From Gammaproteobacteria bacterium (GTDB lineage Bacteria > Pseudomonadota > Gammaproteobacteria > GRL18): DNA of 34,528 nucleotides. The stretch covers positions 1 to 34,528 of the forward strand of contig JALVAL010000138.1 of the NCBI GenBank assembly GCA_027011205.1, given 5' to 3'. Shown here piece after piece: positions 28,149 to 34,517 of this stretch. Position 1 is the stretch's first letter, and the number at the start of each line of letters is the position of its first letter. The position numbers were made by a program, and so were the translations under genes. The notes below the pieces were generated by a model. That model was not told the DNA's origin and did not search any database. It worked only from the letters and a program-made list of their open reading frames with translations.

Positions 28149-28192
28149 CATCTGGTTATACCGAATCACAAAATAGTGAAATAGACAGAAAC
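28143..28192 (-). repeat. Type-2 repeat (attC-like), copy 3
   Basis: ACATAACATCTggttataccgaatcacaaaatagtgaaaTAGACAGAAAC. Confidence 0.5.
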
Positions 28193-28211
28193 TACCTATC
28201 TAGGATATAAA

Positions 28212-28454
28212 ATGCCAAAATGGAACAAACCAGAAACAGCGCCTAGAAACGGCCATCTGGTCTTTGCCAACTTAGGATGGCCGTGGCCTATTACCGCCTG
28301 CTGGAACGAATACGAGCATAGATGGGTTTATGCTATGGCTCAGTTAAACATAGTGGATAGGCAGGAAGACCCATATTTTGAAAACGAGTATGCGGAAGAT
28401 AGCGAGCTATTGGGCTGGTTGCCGCTTCCAGATGTTAACGAGGTGAAGAAGTGA
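28212..28454 (+). CDS. DUF551-like small protein
   Basis: 80 aa ending ELLGWLPLPDVNEVKK. Confidence 0.55.
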   Translation: MPKWNKPETAPRNGHLVFANLGWPWPITACWNEYEHRWVYAMAQLNIVDRQEDPYFENEYAEDSELLGWLPLPDVNEVKK

Positions 28455-28633
28455 GCATATTAGAACGATTAAATTATTATAATGGTCGTGTTCTTGAGCT
28501 AGATGTTTCTGTCGATAAAAAGACTGTTAATTTAATGGAGCAATGTGACCAATATTTTAGCGTCGATTTAACTAAAGAAGAATTTGGCAAACTGATAAAA
28601 GAACTAAATCAAATTTACGACAGCATGGAATAG
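28451..28633 (+). CDS. Small hypothetical protein
   Basis: 60 aa, 4-bp overlap with upstream ORF. Confidence 0.55.
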   Translation: MSILERLNYYNGRVLELDVSVDKKTVNLMEQCDQYFSVDLTKEEFGKLIKELNQIYDSME

Positions 28634-28634
28634 A

Positions 28635-28790
28635 ATGAAATATATCTGCTATCGCTGCCTACAGGTTATGGATATATCAGAACTTCGACCAGGTGCAAAG
28701 ATGAAAGGGCTTTCTGTAGAGTTAAGCAGAAAGATTAAAATGTGCAAGTCTTGCAAGTGCAGGACGTTTTATAAAATAGGTGATATATGA
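28635..28790 (+). CDS. Small zinc-ribbon-like protein (51 aa)
   Basis: MKYICYRCLQVMDISELRPGAKMKGLSVELSRKIKMCKSCKCRTFYKIGDI; ATGA overlap with next ORF; not in ORF track. Confidence 0.65.
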   Translation: MKYICYRCLQVMDISELRPGAKMKGLSVELSRKIKMCKSCKCRTFYKIGDI

Positions 28791-28978
28791 ATGAAAATGA
28801 ACCGATCAGCATCCGACCAGTGGATAATGGGTTTATTGTTACAAAAATTTACGGTAATAGTAACGGTGAACTAATCTCTGACAAGAGTATTAAAGTTTTC
28901 AGGAGCATGAATGAGTTATGCAGATTTATTCAAGAACACTTTGAACATCGTGGGCTGTGTATTGAGAGTGACACATAA
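28787..28978 (+). CDS. Small hypothetical protein
   Basis: 63 aa ORF, overlaps upstream stop. Confidence 0.55.
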   Translation: MNENEPISIRPVDNGFIVTKIYGNSNGELISDKSIKVFRSMNELCRFIQEHFEHRGLCIESDT

Positions 28979-28985
28979 ACATACC

Positions 28986-29039
28986 GCATAAAAAATAAAC
29001 CCCGACTTGATCGAAAAACCTAGTCGGGGTATTATTCAA
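28986..29039 (-). terminator. Strong hairpin with U-rich tail on the minus strand
   Basis: ccccgact (29000-29007) / agtcgggg (29032-29039); minus reading gives GGGGTTTATTTTTTATG after the stem. Confidence 0.7.
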
Positions 29040-29092
29040 GGGTCGGAGTTAGCAGCTCCTACAAAATCAGGTTTTAACGGAACCGATTCATA
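28990..29092 (-). ncRNA. Candidate small RNA on the minus strand
   Basis: Minus TTGATT-16 nt-TAAGAT (29126 to 29099) placed ~100 nt before the terminator hairpin; GGAG/CTCC hairpin between. Confidence 0.35.
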
Positions 29093-29159
29093 AGTTAAAT
29101 CTTATCAATCCCTCCAGAAAAATCAAGTTTTCTTATAGTTGCTGCTTTAATTTGTTACT

Positions 29160-29420
29160 TTTGTTAACACTTTCCGATTATCTCACTCTACCGCCAGCCG
29201 TCTAGCGAAAGCAAACCGGCAAAACATAGCCCAGGTTATGTGGATAAGAAGGGGCGGTCACATTGTCGCAACAATAGGCAATGGGGATAAACAGGCGTAA
29301 TGGTGATTTGGTGTTAATTGACTGCTGACCAGAACTCAAGCAGCACTGCAAACAAAGCAGATTAAAAAATAATCGGTCGCTTAGTAGCGAGAACGTCCGG
29401 CAAGACGGTGTAAACTGTGT
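29160..29420. other. Candidate replication origin region
   Basis: Noncoding; perfect DnaA box TTATCCACA on minus (29239-29247) and near-match TTATCCCCA (29282-29290); AT-rich hairpin GATTAaaaaaTAATC. Confidence 0.4.
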
Positions 29421-29518
29421 CCTGATAAATAGAGTTAGATAACCAGTTGCATTGAATATGCAGGATTGGGTTTAGATCACCAAACCCTTCAAGTGATTAG
29501 TATTGTCTGGAGAATTGT

Positions 29519-29983
29519 ATGAATAGAAAATTGATGCTTGCTAGAAGGTATTTCACAGCTTATCTGGATTTGAAGCCTAATGTATCCAACGCAGCAATGA
29601 TCCAGCAGCTTATATGTAAAGGGGTTATCCATGAATCAAAAACAAAGCGTAAATCTAGCAAAGTATTGATTGAGATTTACCGCGCATTAAGCAAAACACA
29701 TAAAATAGTGTTAAGCAAAAAGAAAGGATATGTTAAGCCATCTAGTGAATTTTACAGGTCTTCGCAATGGCGGAAATTACGGTACCAAGTTTTAAAGAAA
29801 TTTGATGGGTGCTGTTGTTTATGCGGGAGGTCAAAACGTGAGCATAATATTGTTATTCATGTAGATCATATTAAACCTAGGAGCAAGTATCCTGAGTTAG
29901 AATTAGAAGAAAGCAATCTCCAGCTTTTATGCGAGGATTGTAATTTAGGGAAGTCAAATCGGGATTCTATAGATTGGCGATAA
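29519..29983 (+). CDS. HNH endonuclease
   Basis: GCCCLCGRSKREHNIVIHVDHIKPRSKYPELELEESNLQLLCEDCNLGKSNRD. Confidence 0.88.
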   Translation: MNRKLMLARRYFTAYLDLKPNVSNAAMIQQLICKGVIHESKTKRKSSKVLIEIYRALSKTHKIVLSKKKGYVKPSSEFYRSSQWRKLRYQVLKKFDGCCCLCGRSKREHNIVIHVDHIKPRSKYPELELEESNLQLLCEDCNLGKSNRDSIDWR

Positions 29984-30050
29984 TTGATAATCAGAGAGCG
30001 TTGCACTTCCTGCGGTAGATTAGACAAAAAGATAATTAAAGGTAAGTGGT

Positions 30051-30278
30051 ATGAACAAAATAACAGTTAAAATAAACGGTAAACTAAAAAAGTGTGACAA
30101 CCATTTTTCTGATCACAAAACCAGCTCTCAAGATATGCTTTCTGGTAATAAAATGGCGGATGAAATAGGAGATTTATATATTGATCATAGAATTAACTTG
30201 CCAGAAGTTCAATGGATGCAAGTTATGAAAGCGTTACGGATACATGGTTTTAAAATTACTTTTGTGAGGAACAAATGA
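30051..30278 (+). CDS. Small hypothetical protein
   Basis: 75 aa ORF with SD aaaggtaag. Confidence 0.55.
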   Translation: MNKITVKINGKLKKCDNHFSDHKTSSQDMLSGNKMADEIGDLYIDHRINLPEVQWMQVMKALRIHGFKITFVRNK

Positions 30279-30481
30279 GAAAATTAAAACAAGCAGGAAT
30301 TGCACTGGCCGAAGCTGCTGGCAGATATATTGGCGCTATAGCATACATTGATGATGTTCTTTACGATATCTATAAATACAGCCAAGAAGATTACGACAAA
30401 GCTGATAAAGAAGCAGATATAAGCAAAATAAATTTAATATCTGCAATCGAGAACTTTAACGAGGTATCTAGCAATGGCTGA
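30275..30481 (+). CDS. Small hypothetical protein
   Basis: 68 aa, ATGA overlap. Confidence 0.55.
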   Translation: MRKLKQAGIALAEAAGRYIGAIAYIDDVLYDIYKYSQEDYDKADKEADISKINLISAIENFNEVSSNG

Positions 30482-30725
30482 TATAACAATGTGCAGCTCT
30501 CGGCTATGCCCAAGACGCGAGACTTGCTATCGGGTAAGTGCAAAGCATAGCTTATGGCAGGCATGGTCTGATTTCTTTCGGCCGGAATGTCAGTGCGATA
30601 TGTTTATCAAGGCAAAGGCTGAATGCGAGGAAACAGGCGTACACTGGCCGGTGTTTAATCCGACAGACAATCAAGACTATTGCGAGACGTGTGGGAAGCG
30701 GATGGTCGATATTAATGCTAAATAA
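30474..30725 (+). CDS. Small Cys-rich protein
   Basis: 83 aa; CSSRLCPRRETCYRV, CQCDMF, YCETCGKRM. Confidence 0.65.
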   Translation: MADITMCSSRLCPRRETCYRVSAKHSLWQAWSDFFRPECQCDMFIKAKAECEETGVHWPVFNPTDNQDYCETCGKRMVDINAK

Positions 30726-30793
30726 CGATCAAGTGTCACCGGATTTCATGGAGCGCAGCGGAATGAAAATCCGTGTGTACGCGCTTGTTATGT
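30721..30793 (-). repeat. attC-like site R7
   Basis: ATAACgatcaaGTGTCACCGGATTTCAT ggagcgcagcgg AATGAAAATCCGTGTGTACgcgcttGTTATGT; homologous to site R1. Confidence 0.75.
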
Positions 30794-30880
30794 TGTTTTT
30801 TGAAATTATCTCTTGAGTTATTAGTAACGCAGTGTATTATTACTAATAACAGTGATAAACACGCAAAAGGGGGTAAGGAA

Positions 30881-31147
30881 ATGTTTGAACAAGATTTTGA
30901 CAATATGTTTGCTGACGTTTGGTTTGATGAGCGTGATTGCGCATACGCCTATGAGGAAGGTATAGGTGAGTTTGATGCTGGGGCCAATACCATGCACTCC
31001 AATGATGCGGTTATCGCTGTTCGCAAGTATGACCGCGCCCTCCGTGGTACGCATTATGCAGGCAAGCGTAACCGCCTCCGCGCACAGCGGAATAGTTTGG
31101 TTACTGCCTTTGGGCCGGAAATGGTTGAGCGCGTTGGTTATGACTAA
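30881..31147 (+). CDS. Hypothetical cassette protein
   Basis: MFEQDFDNMFADVWFDERDCAYAYEEGIGEFDAGANTMHSNDAVIAVRKYDRALRGTHYAGKRNRLRAQ; internal ATG of track ORF with SD gggtaaggaa. Confidence 0.65.
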   Translation: MFEQDFDNMFADVWFDERDCAYAYEEGIGEFDAGANTMHSNDAVIAVRKYDRALRGTHYAGKRNRLRAQRNSLVTAFGPEMVERVGYD

Positions 31148-31304
31148 GCGAAAGACGGCAAGCACCAAAGATGGTGCTTGCCGTCAAGCGAAATTTAGAA
31201 AAGAACAAAAGAAACTTGGCAGGCGCGGAAGGCTGTATTACTTGACCGATGAGGAAAAAGAGATGGTGGATTCGTTTTTGTACAAGCTACGCGAATCGCC
31301 ATAA
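31140..31304 (+). CDS. Small basic protein (54 aa) containing a 13-bp inverted repeat
   Basis: MTKRKTASTKDGACRQAKFRKEQKKLGRRGRLYYLTDEEKEMVDSFLYKLRESP; overlaps previous stop. Confidence 0.55.
   Translation: MTKRKTASTKDGACRQAKFRKEQKKLGRRGRLYYLTDEEKEMVDSFLYKLRESP
31154..31185. repeat. Perfect 13-bp inverted repeat, 6-nt loop
   Basis: GACGGCAAGCACC aaagat GGTGCTTGCCGTC. Confidence 0.95.
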
Positions 31305-31368
31305 CGACAAGAGCGAAGCGGCGAGCGCAGCGAGTCCGAGCGGTAGCGACTTGCGCGTATTGTTATGC
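31301..31368 (-). repeat. attC-like site R8
   Basis: ATAACgacaagagcgaagcggcgagcgcagcgagtccgagcggtagcgacttgcgcgtattGTTATGC; near-identical to R5. Confidence 0.78.
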
Positions 31369-31393
31369 GTAATTTTTTACTTTAGAGGTAGAT

Positions 31394-31657
31394 ATGTGCA
31401 ACTGCAAAAACATGGCCGGCTACGGCGACGATAGCTGGGGAAAACACCACCACATAGCCTGCGAAAAATACGCCACAGAAAAGAACCCCTACCTGTTTTA
31501 TTACGAGGAAGGTGTTGAGGCATGGGTTCCCGTACCAGAAAAAACTGAACATTTAATTGTTGTCGACGATCAGCTAGATAATGATGAACGAATGCAACTT
31601 TATTTTAGACGAATAGACATGACCGACAAACAAATTGCAGAAATGCCTTGTGATTAA
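31394..31657 (+). CDS. Hypothetical cassette protein
   Basis: 87 aa, MCNCKNMAGYGDDSWGKHHHIACEKYATEKNPYLFYYEEGVEAWVPVPEK; SD agaggtag. Confidence 0.65.
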   Translation: MCNCKNMAGYGDDSWGKHHHIACEKYATEKNPYLFYYEEGVEAWVPVPEKTEHLIVVDDQLDNDERMQLYFRRIDMTDKQIAEMPCD

Positions 31658-31658
31658 C

Positions 31659-31682
31659 ACATAACATCTATTTAGACAGAAA
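31659..31682 (-). repeat. Type-2 repeat, copy 4 (short form)
   Basis: ACATAACATCTatTTAGACAGAAA. Confidence 0.5.
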
Positions 31683-32236
31683 TGCAAAAGCTGAAAACCT
31701 GTAGACTCTGCAAGTCGAAGTTCCGGCAGTTCAGCTCTATGGTTCCTGTGTGTTTGGACTGTGCGCCTGCTTATGCTTTGGAGAAAGCGAAGAAGAAGCG
31801 GAAGGCGAAACAGGTAGAAAAGAAGCGTGCGACTAAGCTCAATGATAGAGCATATCTTGTTAAAAGAGCACAATTCTACTGTAATAAATGGGTAAGATTG
31901 CGTGATGAAGGCAAGTCGTGTGTTTCATGTGGAACAACAGACGCCAAGTTCCATGCAGGACATTACAGGCCAACGTCAAGCAGCCCAGAACATAGGTTCA
32001 ATGAGTACAATCTTGCAGCGCAATGCCCACAATGCAATCTGTTTAAATCTGGGAATTTAACCGAGTATCGAAAGGAACTGATTAACCGGATCGGGCTTCA
32101 GCATGTAGAGCATCTTGAAAGCAAAACACCAACACAGAAGCTGGATTGTGCCGATTTGTTGGAGATAATCGAATATTACAAAGGGAAGATTAAGGCAAAA
32201 GAAAACCCGCTAGACCATAAAGGAAAGGCGGGCTAA
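31682..32236 (+). CDS. ninG: NinG/Rap-like recombination protein
   Basis: CRLCKSKF...CLDCAPAYALEKAKKKRKAK...CVSCGTTDAKFHAGHYRPTSSSPEHRFNEYNLAAQCPQCNLFKSGNLTEYRKELI. Confidence 0.88.
   Translation: MQKLKTCRLCKSKFRQFSSMVPVCLDCAPAYALEKAKKKRKAKQVEKKRATKLNDRAYLVKRAQFYCNKWVRLRDEGKSCVSCGTTDAKFHAGHYRPTSSSPEHRFNEYNLAAQCPQCNLFKSGNLTEYRKELINRIGLQHVEHLESKTPTQKLDCADLLEIIEYYKGKIKAKENPLDHKGKAG
32197..32232 (-). terminator. Minus-strand terminator inside the ninG 3' end
   Basis: Minus CCCGCctttcctttatggtctaGCGGGTTTTCTTTT. Confidence 0.55.
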
Positions 32237-32246
32237 TTCATAAGGT

Positions 32247-32414
32247 TTATTGTTGGTTAAGTTCCTGCAAAGCCTTTTTAACCTGAGCTTTCTCAAACTC
32301 ACTCAGATTTCGCTCAAGCAGCGTTAAATATGTTAATAGGTTGTTCGGGTACTCCTTAATCAGCCGTTTAATATTGCTGACCACTACGCCGACATAGAAA
32401 GTCTGCTCAGTCAT
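32247..32414 (-). CDS. Small hypothetical protein (55 aa)
   Basis: MTEQTFYVGVVVSNIKRLIKEYPNNLLTYLTLLERNLSEFEKAQVKKALQELNQQ; not in ORF track. Confidence 0.6.
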   Translation of the reverse strand: MTEQTFYVGVVVSNIKRLIKEYPNNLLTYLTLLERNLSEFEKAQVKKALQELNQQ

Positions 32415-32604
32415 GGCGCACCTCTTTCTGGAACTTGTGGCCTTGTGTAAACACGTTCTTTGTGGATTTGCTGTACCACCATTCAGAAGGGATCATAACC
32501 GAGATAGTAGGCGCATCGAGGCCGATACACATCGGGACAAAGCTGTTAGCAGGTTTACCTACGTTAAACACTTTATAAGTGTTTCCATCCATAATAATGT
32601 TCAT
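32407..32604 (-). CDS. Small hypothetical protein
   Basis: 65 aa, overlaps neighbours at start and stop. Confidence 0.6.
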   Translation of the reverse strand: MNIIMDGNTYKVFNVGKPANSFVPMCIGLDAPTISVMIPSEWWYSKSTKNVFTQGHKFQKEVRHD

Positions 32605-32780
32605 TCTGTAACCCTCCGCACTTCTTTTTCGAGGTAGTCAATTAAGACCATCATGCTAGTTTTATCAGCAATCTGGATAGTATCGCCAAGATGTAGCGTA
32701 CCGACAACTCTCAGCTTGCCGCCAGTTACTAGCAGGCTAGGCTGGTCGCCGTGCTGGTTTTTCAATTTAATCACTTTCAT
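32601..32780 (-). CDS. Small hypothetical protein (59 aa)
   Basis: MKVIKLKNQHGDQPSLLVTGGKLRVVGTLHLGDTIQIADKTSMMVLIDYLEKEVRRVTE; SD aggag; not in ORF track. Confidence 0.6.
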   Translation of the reverse strand: MKVIKLKNQHGDQPSLLVTGGKLRVVGTLHLGDTIQIADKTSMMVLIDYLEKEVRRVTE

Positions 32781-32810
32781 TTTTCTCCTCGTTTGTTAGT
32801 TGATAGTTGA

Positions 32811-32839
32811 ATTATGCGATATCAGGTTAAACTTGTGAA
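32811..32839 (-). promoter_or_regulatory. Candidate sigma70-type promoter for the 32.2-32.8 kb leftward operon
   Basis: Minus TTCACA-17 nt-CATAAT. Confidence 0.65.
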
Positions 32840-32931
32840 AGAACTTAAAACTATAAGCAATAGAAGAAAATCGTATATTAGCGAACAAGCATAAAATGCG
32901 GTAAAATGGCGTAAATTAACGCAGAAAAGTC

Positions 32932-33318
32932 ATGTTTTCACTATCTGAACGATCAAAACGCAACAGAGATGGAGTCGATAAACGGCTTATAGATATTTCT
33001 GACCGCGCAATTCAGATAACAAAAATTGACTTTGGTCATCCGTCAACTGGTGGAGTTAGGACGGACGAACAACAGAATGAACTGTACAAAGCAGGCAAAT
33101 CAAAAGCAGACGGCTACAATAATCGCAGTAAACATCAAGATGGACTAGCACTTGATTTTTACGCATACGTTAACGGGCGCGCCACATGGAAGCCTGAATA
33201 TCTAGCAGAGATAGCCTGTGCTTTCTACCATGCCGCCAATGAGTTAGGAATTAAAATAAAGTGGGGCGGCTTGTTTAAAGGGTTTTCAGATATGCCCCAT
33301 ATTCAATTAGAGGACTAA
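32932..33318 (+). CDS. Endolysin, M15 peptidase type
   Basis: HPSTGGVRTDEQQNELYKAGKSKADGYNNRSKHQDGLALDFYAYVNGRATWKPEYLAEIACAF. Confidence 0.88.
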   Translation: MFSLSERSKRNRDGVDKRLIDISDRAIQITKIDFGHPSTGGVRTDEQQNELYKAGKSKADGYNNRSKHQDGLALDFYAYVNGRATWKPEYLAEIACAFYHAANELGIKIKWGGLFKGFSDMPHIQLED

Positions 33319-33320
33319 TT

Positions 33321-33683
33321 ATGGCTTTCTTTGATTTTCTAACTGGTGGTGTTGTTAAATCACTCGAAAACGTGGCTTCTGAATGGATCGAGACATCTAA
33401 AGAGGAAGCAGAGGCGAAAGCAGTAATGATTAAAGCGCTTGATCCTAACGGGAAGATGCGGCGTGACCTTTCCCGGGTAGCCTCACGGCTATATGTTTTC
33501 TACATGGTAGCCACTACAGCCCTTATTTTCCTACAATCATTCGGGATCGGTGACGTAGAAGGCGCAAAACTCGCAACTCAGGCTATGACTAAACTGTTTC
33601 TTCCTCTTACCACAGCTTGGGGCGGTATTGTTACAGCCTCATTCGGGATCAATCATTCAAATAACTGGAAAGACAAAAAATGA
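33321..33683 (+). CDS. Holin-like membrane protein
   Basis: 120 aa; two hydrophobic segments (LYVFYMVATTALIFLQSFGI, LFLPLTTAWGGIVTASFGI) after endolysin. Confidence 0.65.
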   Translation: MAFFDFLTGGVVKSLENVASEWIETSKEEAEAKAVMIKALDPNGKMRRDLSRVASRLYVFYMVATTALIFLQSFGIGDVEGAKLATQAMTKLFLPLTTAWGGIVTASFGINHSNNWKDKK

Positions 33684-33817
33684 AGAAATCAAAAATAATC
33701 AAACGACTGAGACGCATTCAGAGCGAAGTTGACGAATTGCTGACTAAGCTGGAAATCGGCCAGATTGCACCAAAGGCAGGAGGCCGTACTCCACCGCCGA
33801 AAAAAGTAGAAAAATGA
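33680..33817 (+). CDS. Small basic protein (45 aa)
   Basis: MKKSKIIKRLRRIQSEVDELLTKLEIGQIAPKAGGRTPPPKKVEK; ATGA overlap; not in ORF track. Confidence 0.55.
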   Translation: MKKSKIIKRLRRIQSEVDELLTKLEIGQIAPKAGGRTPPPKKVEK

Positions 33818-34263
33818 TAGTAACGATCCTTTTAGCTGGTTTGGCAGTATCTTCGATAATCGCCTATATTTTCAGGCAGGATAAGTTTTCGTTTTACGAT
33901 GCTGCCATTTTTGCAGGGCTGACTATACTTTGTGACGTATTGTTCAGTAATCAAACTGGATACACCTATTATTTGATTGCAGCAATATTTGATGTGTTGA
34001 TCCTATTCGGGATAATGCTATCAAGACCAATTACGGAATTAGGCGTAAAACTCGCACTATTAAGCATGTTTTCACTATCCCTGAATCTAATTGGTTCGCT
34101 GTTTTGGGAGTTAAATATTTATCAAAAATTCTATGAATTATCGTTCATAGCTGTTTATGGCATAGCGATTATAGAGATTCTAATCGGGTCGCATGATGCT
34201 AGAAATAATAAGAATAATCACCACAGTAATCGGGTTAATCACTCTTTTGCTAATTGGATATAG
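33814..34263 (+). CDS. Four-TM membrane protein
   Basis: 149 aa, several hydrophobic helices, in lysis cluster. Confidence 0.65.
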   Translation: MIVTILLAGLAVSSIIAYIFRQDKFSFYDAAIFAGLTILCDVLFSNQTGYTYYLIAAIFDVLILFGIMLSRPITELGVKLALLSMFSLSLNLIGSLFWELNIYQKFYELSFIAVYGIAIIEILIGSHDARNNKNNHHSNRVNHSFANWI

Positions 34264-34333
34264 TTTTTTTTTACGGATAATAGCAAGGCATGAGCGAGAT
34301 TCTAAAAACCGTAGCAACAGCCGCGCCGACTAG
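34193..34333 (+). CDS. Small single-TM protein (46 aa), out-of-frame overlap, possible spanin-like position
   Basis: MMLEIIRIITTVIGLITLLLIGYSFFLRIIARHERDSKNRSNSRAD; not in ORF track. Confidence 0.4.
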   Translation: MMLEIIRIITTVIGLITLLLIGYSFFLRIIARHERDSKNRSNSRAD

Positions 34334-34517
34334 CTGGGTCGTTTCAGGCACGACAACGGTGACAGGTGTTGCGGCAGAGTATAATTTATTTGACTGGATA
34401 CCTGACGACATTGGTAAATTGGCATCATTGGTTGGTTTGGCGTTAGCTGGATCATTACTATATTACCGGATTCTGGTTATCAGGAAACTGCAATTAGAGT
34501 TAAAACAAAACGATTAA
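34290..34517 (+). CDS. Single-TM holin-like protein
   Basis: 75 aa; LASLVGLALAGSLLYYRILVIRKLQLELKQND; lies in the terminal repeat. Confidence 0.6.
   Translation: MSEILKTVATAAPTSWVVSGTTTVTGVAAEYNLFDWIPDDIGKLASLVGLALAGSLLYYRILVIRKLQLELKQND

Noticed and set aside
29519-29983. HNH protein as an IscB or homing endonuclease with associated intron
   Set aside because: 154 aa with only an HNH domain, no RuvC parts, and no interrupted gene nearby; a free-standing phage HNH is the simpler reading.
19698-31682. Repeated palindromes as a CRISPR array
   Set aside because: Spacing is hundreds of bp with genes between repeats, and sites differ in sequence and orientation by arm; no cas genes.
19698-31682. 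Repeated palindromes as ordinary Rho-independent terminators
   Set aside because: Most lack a U-tract in either direction, and they share specific TAAC/GTTA ends, spacers and extrahelical bases. Secondary terminator activity is not excluded.
17940-32800. Integron integrase or phage integrase gene
   Set aside because: Looked for tyrosine or serine recombinase-like products among the ORFs; none recognised, so no complete integron and no evidence for lysogeny.
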